Assembly: GCA_945868555.1 (NCBI GenBank)
Contig: CAMBMC010000131.1
Location: 1-6,882 of the forward strand
Reading direction: 5' to 3'
DNA: 6,882 bases
Source: Chitinophaga pinensis
Lineage (GTDB): Bacteria > Bacteroidota > Bacteroidia > Flavobacteriales_D > Crocinitomicaceae
A program made the position numbers and the translations under genes. Under the pieces are notes generated by a model that was given only the letters and a program-made list of their open reading frames with translations, was not told the origin of the DNA and searched no databases. Positions 1 to 5,373 of the stretch are shown in pieces; the first letter of the stretch is position 1, and each line of letters starts with the position of its first letter.

Positions 1-60
1 TTAGGCCCCTTGATCGGTGAGGTAATCGTACAAATGGTCCTCGACGGGGTGGTGTTTTAA
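1..60. other. Unassigned open stretch at left edge, possible gene end
   Basis: Two antisense frames with the same codon boundaries are open here. On the plus strand, codons from base 1 run to TAA at 58-60 and would end in LGPLIGEVIVQMVLDGVVF. On the minus strand, a frame open from about 120 ends in TAA at 1-3 with SWLKHHPVEDHLYDYLTDQGA, but has no ATG and a stop just upstream at 121-123. The plus-strand reading could be the C-terminus of a gene entering from the left and convergent with the NUDIX gene, the two stops overlapping in TTAA. Neither reading shows a family motif, so this is only a possibility. Confidence 0.2.
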
Positions 61-449
61 CCAAGAAGTAATTTCTCCACAATAGGAACATCCGCTGCAG
101 CCCAATCCAAAGCATTCAATTCACTCACATCGAGCCACTTGAAATCGGTGTGTTCTGTCAAGGTGAGTGTGCTATCGGCGCAACTGCACAAAAAAGTATC
201 CATGGTCAAATGAAAGTCGGGGTAGGGGTGCTGAACGGTCGTGAGAAATGCATCGACCGAAATGTCCATGTGCAATTCCTCACGGATCTCACGCATCAAC
301 GCTTCGATTTTGGTCTCGCCTTCTTCCACTTTGCCACCGGGAAACTCCCATTTTTCAGAGATGTAAGCGTATTTCGCAGGTCCACGTCGAACGCATAAAA
401 TCTTGTGCTCGTGAATAATGACAGCGGCAACAACAGAGATGTGCTTCAT
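57..449 (-). CDS. MutT-like NUDIX hydrolase, (deoxy)nucleoside triphosphate pyrophosphohydrolase
   Basis: Cytosolic NUDIX hydrolase of 130 residues, close to the usual 130-135 of the MutT/NudG group. The NUDIX box is plain: WEFPGGK at 34-40, then G39, E45, R53-E54 and the metal-binding E57-E58, matching GX5EX7REUXEE. The glycine usually following E-E-x is His60. The C-terminal DWAAADVPIV (115-124) is typical of MutT/NudG-like pyrophosphohydrolases. By family knowledge it would hydrolyse oxidised or non-canonical NTPs such as 8-oxo-dGTP to the monophosphate; the exact substrate cannot be read from sequence. The frame stays open to an ATG at 516-518, but MKHISVVAAVI at 447-449 is where homology to the family normally begins, and a candidate promoter box lies inside the longer version. 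It is divergent from katG. Confidence 0.9.
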   Translation of the reverse strand: MKHISVVAAVIIHEHKILCVRRGPAKYAYISEKWEFPGGKVEEGETKIEALMREIREELHMDISVDAFLTTVQHPYPDFHLTMDTFLCSCADSTLTLTEHTDFKWLDVSELNALDWAAADVPIVEKLLLG

Positions 450-468
450 GTTCAGATTTCTAGTTCCC

Positions 469-476
469 CGAAAATA
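469..476 (-). promoter_or_regulatory. Candidate -7 box for the NUDIX gene
   Basis: Read on the minus strand this is TATTTTCG, one mismatch from the Bacteroidota sigma-ABfr -7 consensus TAnnTTTG. It lies 19 bp upstream of the chosen ATG, giving a short leader. No convincing TTG -33 element is visible at the right distance, so the call rests on one short match. Confidence 0.25.
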
Positions 477-668
477 GCAAAAGCATTCCAGGTGACCAGG
501 GATCGGTGGGAAAAACACATCACGTCATGCGTGGTAAAATTTATTTCTAGAATGGAAAAACCATTTATCGACCGATTTCTCAAATTTTAAGGTGAATCAT
601 CATGAAAAAAACTGACTTTTTCCTACTTGCACAATGAATCAAGAAACCTATAGATTATTTCAATAGCT

Positions 669-683
669 TTATAGATATAATCA
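669..683. promoter_or_regulatory. Dyad upstream of katG, possible peroxide-regulator site
   Basis: TTATAGATATAA (669-680) is an inverted repeat with 5-bp arms TTATA/TATAA around GA. Taken as a 15-mer to 683 it matches the PerR box TTATAATnATTATAA at 11 of 14 positions. katG genes are commonly under PerR or OxyR control, but the region is A+T-rich, so such a match can arise by chance. It lies 60 bp before the katG start. Confidence 0.2.
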
Positions 684-706
684 ATTTTAGCAATGGAAAA
701 TCCCCG

Positions 707-726
707 CTAACTTCGCCATCAAACGC
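707..726 (+). repeat. Decayed copy of the CATCAAATTC intergenic motif
   Basis: CTAACTTCGCCATCAAACGC shares the 13-base core CTTCGCCATCAAA exactly with the copy at 4381-4400, but differs at both ends. It lies 16 bp before the katG ATG, so it is probably in the katG leader. Confidence 0.5.
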
Positions 727-742
727 GTTAAAAGTAGTTTTT

Positions 743-3037
743 ATGAAACATGTAATCTTATCCATCGGTCTTCTTTCGGGCTTACCGAGTATGGCACAGA
801 AAAATTCCGAAAGTCAAGCAAAATGTCCGGTCAATCACGGACAAATGACTGAAACGTCAACGTCCACCAGTTCAGCTGGTCTTGATTCCTTAACTCATAC
901 AAAAGGAGGAGGACTCACAAACAGTGATTGGTGGCCAAATCAACTCAACTTGAGTGTATTGCGTCAAAATTCATCTTTGACGAATCCGATGGGACCTCAA
1001 TTCGACTACCGCGAAGCGTTTGCAAGCTTGGATTATTTCGCACTCAAAAATGAAATCAAAACCTTGTTGACAACTTCTCAGGAATGGTGGCCAGCGGACT
1101 ATGGTAATTATGGTCCTTTGTTCATCCGTATGGCGTGGCACAGTGCCGGTACATACCGAAGTGGAGATGGTCGAGGTGGGTCATCAGCTGGACAACAGCG
1201 TTTTGCGCCACTCAACAGTTGGCCAGACAATGCCAATTTGGACAAAGCACGAAGACTCTTGTGGCCAATCAAACAAAAGTATGGTGCGAAAATCAGTTGG
1301 GCCGATTTGATGGTTCTTGCCGGAAATGTGGCCTTGGAATCTATGGGCTTTGACACATTTGGGTTTTCTGGTGGACGTGAAGACGTTTGGGAACCAGAAT
1401 ACGACGTGTATTGGGGATCAGAGAAAAAGTGGTTGGAGGACAAGCGCTATGCGGAAGGACGTAAGCTTGAAAATCCCTTGGCAGCAGTTCAAATGGGCCT
1501 CATTTATGTGAATCCAGAAGGTCCAAACGGAAATCCTGATCCACTCGCTTCCGCGAAAGATATTCGTGAAACCTTTGGTCGAATGGGAATGAATGACGAA
1601 GAAACAGTGGCACTCATTGCGGGTGGACACTCCTTCGGAAAAACTCATGGCGCAGGTCCAGCAACACATGTTGGAGTTGAACCGGAAGGGGCTGCCATTG
1701 AACAACAAGGTTTAGGGTGGAAGAGTACCTACCAAACTGGAAAAGGAAAAGATGCCATCACATCGGGATTGGAAGTGACTTGGACATCCACACCAGCGCA
1801 ATGGAGTCACGATTATTTTAAGTTCTTATTTAAGTACGAATGGGAGCTGACAAAGAGTCCTGCTGGCGCAAACCAATGGGTAGCCAAGAACGCACCGAAC
1901 GTCATTCCGGATGCCTTTGACTCAACCTTAAGACACAAACCAACCATGCTGACAACCGATCTTGCCTTGAGATTTGATCCTGTTTACGAAAAGATTTCGC
2001 GCAACTTTATGGAAGATAAAAAAGCATTTGAGGATGCATTTGCTCGTGCTTGGTTTAAATTGACGCACCGCGATATGGGACCAAACACAACCTACATCGG
2101 GCCTGAAGCGCCGAAAGAAGACCTCATTTGGCAAGATCCTCTTCCTGTAGCAACGAACGAAACGATCAACGCTACGGATGTACAATCCTTAAAAGCAGAA
2201 ATTTTAAAATCGGGATTGACCATCGGTGAACTGGTGGAAACAGCATGGGCATCTGCATCGACCTTCAGAGGCTCTGACAACCGTGGTGGGGCCAATGGTG
2301 CACGCATTTGCCTGGAGCCACAACGCTCATGGGCAGTGAACAATCCAACGCAGTTGAATAAAGTTTTGAAAGCCTTAGAGAAAATCCAAGCCGATTTCAA
2401 TAAAAAATCGGCTGCAAGAAAAGTTTCCATGGCCGATTTGCTTGTCTTGGCTGGAACTGTTGGCGTAGAGCAAGCGGCGAAAAATGCAGGCAATGCTGTG
2501 CAAGTGCCATTCACACCTGGCCGCGTAGATGCCACACAAGCGCAAACAGACATCAAGGGAATGGCAGTGCTTGAACCGAATGCCGACGGATTCAGAAATT
2601 ACCTGAAAACACAATATACGATTCCAACGGAAGCCTTGCTCGTGGATAAAGCACAATTACTAACCCTAACAGCACCAGAAATGACTGTATTACTTGGGGG
2701 AATGCGTATGCTAAACACCAATGTAGACAACTCAACAGCAGGGATGTTCACCGACAAAAAGGACATGTTGACCAATGACTTCTTTGTGAATTTATTGGAC
2801 ATGAACATCGAATGGAAAGCATTTGATGCGACCCAAGAAGTGTTTGTAGGTACTGACAAAACTACTGGAAAACCAAAATGGCATGCTACACGCGCAGATT
2901 TAATCTTTGGCTCAAATTCCGAATTGCGTGCCTTGGCTGAAGTGTATGCAAGTGAAGATGCAAAAGTGAAATTCGTGAACGATTTCGTAGCGGCTTGGGT
3001 AAAGGTTATGGAGCTTGATCGCTTTGATTTGAGATAA
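743..3037 (+). CDS. katG: Catalase-peroxidase KatG with signal peptide (probably periplasmic)
   Basis: Bifunctional haem catalase-peroxidase removing hydrogen peroxide; 764 residues, full length, with both peroxidase-like halves. The N-terminal half carries the active site: distal R129, W132, H133 in FIRMAWHSAGTYR, and proximal H296 in IAGGHSFGKTHG with W347 and D406. The Met-Tyr-Trp crosslink that gives catalase activity is predicted as W132-Y255-M281 by alignment to Mycobacterium tuberculosis KatG (W107, Y229, M255). S341 corresponds to its S315. The haem-free C-terminal half (about 480-764) ends in the family's normal VMELDRFDLR. Unlike most cytosolic KatGs, it begins with a short Sec-like signal (MKH, hydrophobic 4-15, predicted cleavage after MAQ at 19) and no twin-arginine, so export is inferred. 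Residues 27-30 (KCPV) resemble the usual KatG N-terminus, so the signal is an addition in front of it. The 3' leader runs through repeats to a terminator. Confidence 0.97.
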   Translation: MKHVILSIGLLSGLPSMAQKNSESQAKCPVNHGQMTETSTSTSSAGLDSLTHTKGGGLTNSDWWPNQLNLSVLRQNSSLTNPMGPQFDYREAFASLDYFALKNEIKTLLTTSQEWWPADYGNYGPLFIRMAWHSAGTYRSGDGRGGSSAGQQRFAPLNSWPDNANLDKARRLLWPIKQKYGAKISWADLMVLAGNVALESMGFDTFGFSGGREDVWEPEYDVYWGSEKKWLEDKRYAEGRKLENPLAAVQMGLIYVNPEGPNGNPDPLASAKDIRETFGRMGMNDEETVALIAGGHSFGKTHGAGPATHVGVEPEGAAIEQQGLGWKSTYQTGKGKDAITSGLEVTWTSTPAQWSHDYFKFLFKYEWELTKSPAGANQWVAKNAPNVIPDAFDSTLRHKPTMLTTDLALRFDPVYEKISRNFMEDKKAFEDAFARAWFKLTHRDMGPNTTYIGPEAPKEDLIWQDPLPVATNETINATDVQSLKAEILKSGLTIGELVETAWASASTFRGSDNRGGANGARICLEPQRSWAVNNPTQLNKVLKALEKIQADFNKKSAARKVSMADLLVLAGTVGVEQAAKNAGNAVQVPFTPGRVDATQAQTDIKGMAVLEPNADGFRNYLKTQYTIPTEALLVDKAQLLTLTAPEMTVLLGGMRMLNTNVDNSTAGMFTDKKDMLTNDFFVNLLDMNIEWKAFDATQEVFVGTDKTTGKPKWHATRADLIFGSNSELRALAEVYASEDAKVKFVNDFVAAWVKVMELDRFDLR

Positions 3038-3048
3038 CCGAATGTGAA

Positions 3049-3117
3049 TATGGAGCATTGAATATGGAGCATGGAGCATGGAACATAGAGCATAGAACAT
3101 GGAGCATAGAACATGGA
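3049..3117 (+). repeat. Heptad array, consensus CATRGAR
   Basis: Nine full 7-bp units plus a 6-bp partial run in perfect phase with no indel. In order they are TATGGAG, CATTGAA, TATGGAG, CATGGAG, CATGGAA, CATAGAG, CATAGAA, CATGGAG, CATAGAA and CATGGA. Differences are nearly all transitions at the fourth and seventh positions. A more degenerate unit may precede it at 3042-3048. It starts 12 bp after the katG stop. Seven is not a multiple of three, so this is not a coding repeat. Confidence 0.9.
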
Positions 3118-3139
3118 TTTAATCATCCTGCAAGTTGAA

Positions 3140-3208
3140 GTCCATTGTCCATCAGCGGAGCGTTCTATGTTCTATCAGCGAAGCGGTCTATGTTCTATAA
3201 GCGCTGCG
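3140..3208 (+). repeat. Three 23-bp modules: two heptads plus AGCGnnGCG
   Basis: Three consecutive units of exactly 23 bp. Unit 1 (3140-3162) has GTCCATT, GTCCATC, then AGCGGAGCG. Unit 2 (3163-3185) has TTCTATG, TTCTATC, then AGCGAAGCG. Unit 3 (3186-3208) has GTCTATG, TTCTATA, then AGCGCTGCG. The six heptads are reverse complements of the CATRGAR family at 3049-3117, so the two arrays are inverted relative to each other. Confidence 0.85.
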
Positions 3209-3209
3209 A

Positions 3210-3253
3210 GTCTTTTGTCTTAAAGTCTTAATATCCTTAAATCTTAACATCTA
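3210..3253 (+). repeat. GTCTTTT/GTCTTAA heptad series, degenerate
   Basis: Starts in phase with GTCTTTT (3210-3216) and GTCTTAA (3217-3223), then continues as 7- to 9-bp variants (AGTCTTAA, TATCCTTAA, ATCTTAA, CATCTA). It follows the third AGCGnnGCG word by one base. The same pair GTCTTTT, GTCTTAA recurs at 4436-4449. Confidence 0.65.
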
Positions 3254-3259
3254 TAAAAT

Positions 3260-3289
3260 AAAGGTCGGCATTCGTGCTGGCCTTTTTTT
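3260..3289 (+). terminator. Rho-independent terminator of katG
   Basis: An 11-bp stem (3260-3270 with 3275-3285, two G-T wobbles) closed by a TTCG tetraloop. The T-run at 3283-3289 completes the intrinsic terminator. It lies 222 bp after the katG stop and 75 bp before the next gene, so katG is probably monocistronic with an unusually long 3' UTR. Confidence 0.88.
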
Positions 3290-3298
3290 ATGCGTGTT

Positions 3299-3342
3299 AC
3301 AATTCGTCAATTTCCGTGTTAATGATTTGTTAAACGAATTGT
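3299..3342. promoter_or_regulatory. 9-bp inverted repeat upstream of the caspase-like gene
   Basis: ACAATTCGT (3299-3307) and ACGAATTGT (3334-3342) are perfect inverted 9-mers separated by 26 bp, ending 22 bp before the ATG at 3365. The position suits a pair of operator half-sites or a leader hairpin. The arms contain ACGAATT, the word used in the heptad arrays, so it may instead be a stray repeat fragment. No clear -33/-7 promoter pair was recognised here. Confidence 0.35.
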
Positions 3343-3364
3343 CCAACCGCTAAAACTTAAAGCT

Positions 3365-4183
3365 ATGAAAACGCTCATCTTCATTCTTTTTTGTATCACC
3401 ATTTCATTGTTTGGAACTGCTCAAAGCACAAATTCCAAACCGCAAAAAGAAGCTGTTCTGATTGTAGGTGACCGCGCTCCATCTGAAAATAAAGCGCGCA
3501 TGGAGGAACTTGCTGTGATTTTGGAAGCGGCCAAGTACAAGGTGTATCGGTTTTACTCGCCCAACAACAAATGGGTTGACATCAAAAAAGCAGCCCTGAA
3601 TGCCTCCTTTTTTATCTACAACGGTCATGGGACAACGCTAGGTTTGAATAATGGCTTTGGCGGACTTGTGATCAATGAGTTTATTTCTGCCCAGCGCATC
3701 GTGGATGAACTTAAGTTTAATCGAAATCCTGTCGTGATTTATCAGTCGGCTTGCGGTGCAGCGGGCACCTCAGAGGGTGATCCCCTAGATATTGGCGTTG
3801 CAGAAGCGGCCTTGCGGGTTAGTGAAACCGCGAAACCATTTTTACTGGTGGGCGCCAGCGCCTATTATGCGGACAATTATTATGGCGGGGTGAACGCCTT
3901 TCTTCAGCATTTCTTGGCAGGAGAAGCCCTTGGGGCAATCTATCAGGAAATCGCTTCATCCTGGACAAACATCGAAGTGAATCGCGTATTGAACGACAGT
4001 GCCCTTGATAGCGATTTGTTCCTTGGTGTCTCTTCAAGCGGTGGAGGAAAAAAAGAAGTCATTACTCAAATAAACGGCAAGCAAGTCAAGAAGTACGAGC
4101 AACTGGAGAAAAAGTATTCGATTGCTTTTATCGGTCCGAAAGAGCTTACGGTCAATGATATCCTGTTTGTGGCTAGGCGATGA
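3365..4183 (+). CDS. Secreted caspase-like (clan CD) cysteine peptidase-domain protein
   Basis: 272 residues with a Sec signal peptide (MKTLIFILFCITISLFGTAQ, predicted cleavage near 20). The mature part looks like the caspase-haemoglobinase fold: a first strand EAVLIVGD (29-36), a helix ENKARMEELAVIL (41-53), a strand SFFIYNGHG (81-89) ending in His88-Gly89, and VVIYQSACGAA (123-133) with Cys130. The strand-HG and strand-A-C pattern 42 residues apart is the clan CD dyad shared by caspases, metacaspases, gingipains and clostripain. A further strand FLLVGAS (159-165) follows. No prodomain, second catalytic-size subunit or recognisable type IX secretion C-terminal domain is visible, so it is one compact domain plus about 50 residues (GKKEVITQINGKQVKKY onward). 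Activity and substrate are unknown; no activation site can be read. The start is fixed by the signal peptide. It stands alone, after the katG terminator. Confidence 0.72.
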   Translation: MKTLIFILFCITISLFGTAQSTNSKPQKEAVLIVGDRAPSENKARMEELAVILEAAKYKVYRFYSPNNKWVDIKKAALNASFFIYNGHGTTLGLNNGFGGLVINEFISAQRIVDELKFNRNPVVIYQSACGAAGTSEGDPLDIGVAEAALRVSETAKPFLLVGASAYYADNYYGGVNAFLQHFLAGEALGAIYQEIASSWTNIEVNRVLNDSALDSDLFLGVSSSGGGKKEVITQINGKQVKKYEQLEKKYSIAFIGPKELTVNDILFVARR

Positions 4184-4189
4184 TGGGGT

Positions 4190-4208
4190 ATGCTCGTACT
4201 TCGATGGC
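4190..4208 (+). repeat. 19-bp direct repeat, copy 1
   Basis: ATGCTCGTACTTCGATGGC, identical to 6771-6789 and in the same orientation. It begins 7 bp after the stop of the caspase-like gene and precedes a TTACGAA heptad array. Confidence 0.9.
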
Positions 4209-4224
4209 TTGAGAAAATAATTAG

Positions 4225-4273
4225 TTACGAATTACGAATTACGAATTATGAATTACGAATTACGAATTACGAA
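4225..4273 (+). repeat. Heptad array TTACGAA, copy 1 (seven units)
   Basis: Seven consecutive 7-bp units, six exactly TTACGAA and one TTATGAA (4246-4252), without indels. A degenerate eighth unit TAATTAG (4218-4224) precedes them. Near-identity between units suggests recent slippage or conversion. Confidence 0.92.
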
Positions 4274-4297
4274 TTTTCTTTGGAGCTAAATTCTTAA

Positions 4298-4330
4298 TTG
4301 CTTTCGGCATCAAATTCTCTTAGAGATCAA
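4298..4330 (+). repeat. CATCAAATTC element, copy with N7-GATCAA extension
   Basis: TTGCTTTCGGCATCAAATTC (4298-4317), then seven bases, then GATCAA (4325-4330). The same arrangement and spacing occurs at 6848-6880. TCTCT (4316-4320) and AGAGA (4322-4326) form a small perfect hairpin. It is preceded by the heptad-like TTCTTAA. Confidence 0.75.
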
Positions 4331-4341
4331 GATATCATGAT
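4326..4341. repeat. 16-bp imperfect palindrome
   Basis: ATCAAGATATCATGAT is self-complementary at 7 of 8 base pairs with no loop. It could be a dimeric protein site, but it lies in a repeat-rich convergent gap and may be incidental. Confidence 0.35.
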
Positions 4342-4366
4342 TTTAAGATGATAAGACTTGAATGCA

Positions 4367-4400
4367 CTTCGAATTTCGAATTGGCTTCGCCATCAAATTC
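4367..4400 (+). repeat. Two TTCGAA heptads plus CATCAAATTC motif
   Basis: CTTCGAA (4367-4373) and TTTCGAA (4374-4380) run in phase directly into TTGGCTTCGCCATCAAATTC (4381-4400). GGC-TTC-GCC at 4383-4391 forms a 3-bp mini hairpin. Confidence 0.75.
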
Positions 4401-4418
4401 ATGTCGAAGCAAAATCAA

Positions 4419-4473
4419 GTCCTTTAGCGTAGCGGGTCTTTTGTCTTAAAGCGTAGCGGTCCTTTGTCCCTTT
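4419..4473 (+). repeat. GTCCTTT/GTCTTTT heptads with two AGCGTAGCG words
   Basis: Order: GTCCTTT (4419-4425), AGCGTAGCG (4426-4434), one G, GTCTTTT (4436-4442), GTCTTAA (4443-4449), AGCGTAGCG (4450-4458), GTCCTTT (4459-4465), GTCCCTTT (4466-4473). The central two heptads plus nonamer are again 23 bp (4436-4458), the module size seen at 3140-3208. Confidence 0.82.
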
Positions 4474-4481
4474 CTTCCAAA

Positions 4482-4501
4482 TTGCCTCCGCCACCAAATC
4501 C
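4482..4501 (+). repeat. CATCAAATTC motif, diverged copy
   Basis: TTGCCTCCGCCACCAAATCC matches the family consensus with two T-to-C changes in its right half. It is preceded by the heptad-like TTCCAAA and ends just before the MORN gene stop codon. Confidence 0.6.
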
Positions 4502-4505
4502 CCGC

Positions 4506-5348
4506 CTACCGATTGATAGCAAATCCATTTTCATAAATTTGAGTAAGTTCCCATTCGCCGTCATTGTAAAGTGCTCGGGTTTCTCCATTTCCATTGATGA
4601 ATTTGGTTGAATAAAATACGGTACCATTTAATTTGTAGCTCACATAATCTCCGGTGATCCTTCCACGGTCATAATGAGTAACTTCTTTGAGATTTCCATT
4701 GGTATAGTACATGCGGTATTCGCCGTGCAAGGAGTCATTGAGGTAGGTCTGGGTTTCGTAGACTGTTCCGTTATCGCAGCCATAGTTTTCAACATCGTCA
4801 CGCACCATAACCCAAGGACCTTCGCGCAAACCATCGACATGAAGCCCTTTCAATAAGAAATAGCTTTCTCCATCACCAAAGTCAACGCGATCCAATCTTC
4901 GGCAGTAATCGCCATTCAAGATGCCATTTGTATAGTTTTCAATGGAATAAATAGATCCATCTTCCAAAAACTCTTTTTTTGTTCCATGATGCACACCGTC
5001 CTTGTATTCGGCGTCAACCCAAATTTTCCCGTCTTTAAAGTAATTGGTGAAATGTTGCACCAATCCATCTTTGAAGGTATACTCGGCGAGAAGTTGGTTT
5101 TCGAATACATAACGCGCAGTTCCCGTAAATACTTCATCTTGATAATAGGCTACAGAGCGCAAGGTATCGCAATATCGGGTGCCGACATATATCAAACATC
5201 CTTCTTCTCGACAGGTGCTAAAAAGTTCAGTTCCTTCGTTGGCATCGACAAAATAGGCGTTTCCACAGCCCAAGAATAGTTCATCTGTGGACTGGCTAAA
5301 GATGGACCAAGTCGTGCTAAAAAGGCAGATAAAAATGAGGTTTTTCAT
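4506..5348 (-). CDS. Secreted MORN-variant repeat protein
   Basis: 280 residues with a Sec signal peptide (MKNLIFICLFSTTWSIFSQ, cleavage near 19). After a cysteine-containing N-terminal part (C28, C46, C51, C60), most of the protein from about 68 is a run of seven or eight roughly 23-residue MORN-variant units, of the type Y-x-DG-x-x-x-G-x-[FY]. Clear ones lie at 92-115 (FKDGLVQHFTNYFKDGK), 115-139 and 200-246 (HGEYRMYYTNGNLKEV). The pattern is interrupted near 150-165 and 183-197. The family is often labelled YwqK-type antitoxin in databases, but no toxin is present and an exported protein would not fit that role. It probably forms an elongated beta structure for binding; ligand unknown. It follows the metalloprotease-like gene by 25 bp on the same strand, suggesting one transcript. 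Stop is TAG. Confidence 0.8.
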   Translation of the reverse strand: MKNLIFICLFSTTWSIFSQSTDELFLGCGNAYFVDANEGTELFSTCREEGCLIYVGTRYCDTLRSVAYYQDEVFTGTARYVFENQLLAEYTFKDGLVQHFTNYFKDGKIWVDAEYKDGVHHGTKKEFLEDGSIYSIENYTNGILNGDYCRRLDRVDFGDGESYFLLKGLHVDGLREGPWVMVRDDVENYGCDNGTVYETQTYLNDSLHGEYRMYYTNGNLKEVTHYDRGRITGDYVSYKLNGTVFYSTKFINGNGETRALYNDGEWELTQIYENGFAINR

Positions 5349-5373
5349 GTTGTTTTGTTTAGTTCAAAATGAG

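Larger units (their letters stand above)
450..742. other. Divergent intergenic region between NUDIX gene and katG
   Basis: A 293-bp A+T-rich region that must hold the promoters of both divergent genes. No RNA gene or terminator is seen. On the katG side, TTG at 627-629 followed 21 bp later by TAGATTAT (651-658) is a poor match to the Bacteroidota -33/-7 pattern. A dyad at 669-680 and a decayed intergenic repeat motif at 707-726 lie between that and the katG ATG. There is no Shine-Dalgarno sequence before katG; the last 20 bp are A/T-rich, normal for this phylum. Confidence 0.5.
3038..3259. other. Repeat-filled katG 3' region
   Basis: No gene is seen between katG and its terminator. Nearly all of the stretch is repeat: a plus-oriented CATRGAR heptad array (3049-3117), 22 bp of non-repeat sequence, three 23-bp modules with inverted heptads (3140-3208), and a GTCTTAA-type series (3210-3253). 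Because the only clear terminator is at 3260-3289, the whole stretch is probably transcribed as the katG 3' untranslated region. Confidence 0.7.
4184..4505. other. Repeat-filled gap between convergent genes
   Basis: 322 bp between two converging stop codons, with no gene and no convincing intrinsic terminator for either side. Contents in order: 19-bp direct repeat, TTACGAA heptad array, CATCAAATTC element, a 16-bp imperfect palindrome and short TTAAGA-like words, two further TTCGAA heptads with a second CATCAAATTC copy, GTCCTTT/GTCTTTT heptads with two AGCGTAGCG words, and a third, diverged CATCAAATTC copy ending 4 bp before the MORN gene stop. Confidence 0.75.

Noticed and set aside
1..120. 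Minus-strand frame ending at base 1, as a frameshifted tail of the NUDIX protein
   Set aside because: The NUDIX protein already ends at the normal family length after VPIVEKLLLG, and this frame has no ATG.
450..518. 23-residue N-terminal extension of the NUDIX protein
   Set aside because: It has no resemblance to the family, and the family's normal start is MKHISVV; a candidate promoter box falls inside the extension.
602..637. 11-codon frame MKKTDFFLLAQ before katG
   Set aside because: Too short and without other support; it resembles a signal-peptide start, but chance frames of this size are common in A+T-rich DNA.
735..742. TAGTTTTT as a katG -7 promoter box
   Set aside because: It matches TAnnTTTG well but touches the ATG, leaving no room for a transcription start before the codon.
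3049..3208. CRISPR array
   Set aside because: The repeats are 7-bp or 23-bp tandem units with no unique spacers of 30-40 bp, and no cas gene is present.
4184..4505. Bidirectional terminator between the convergent genes
   Set aside because: Only short stems without a good T-run were seen, such as GCTTCG with CGAAGC at 4384-4410, so none could be supported.
4506..5348. Toxin-antitoxin function for the MORN-repeat gene
   Set aside because: The antitoxin label comes from database naming of the repeat family; there is a signal peptide and no toxin gene beside it.
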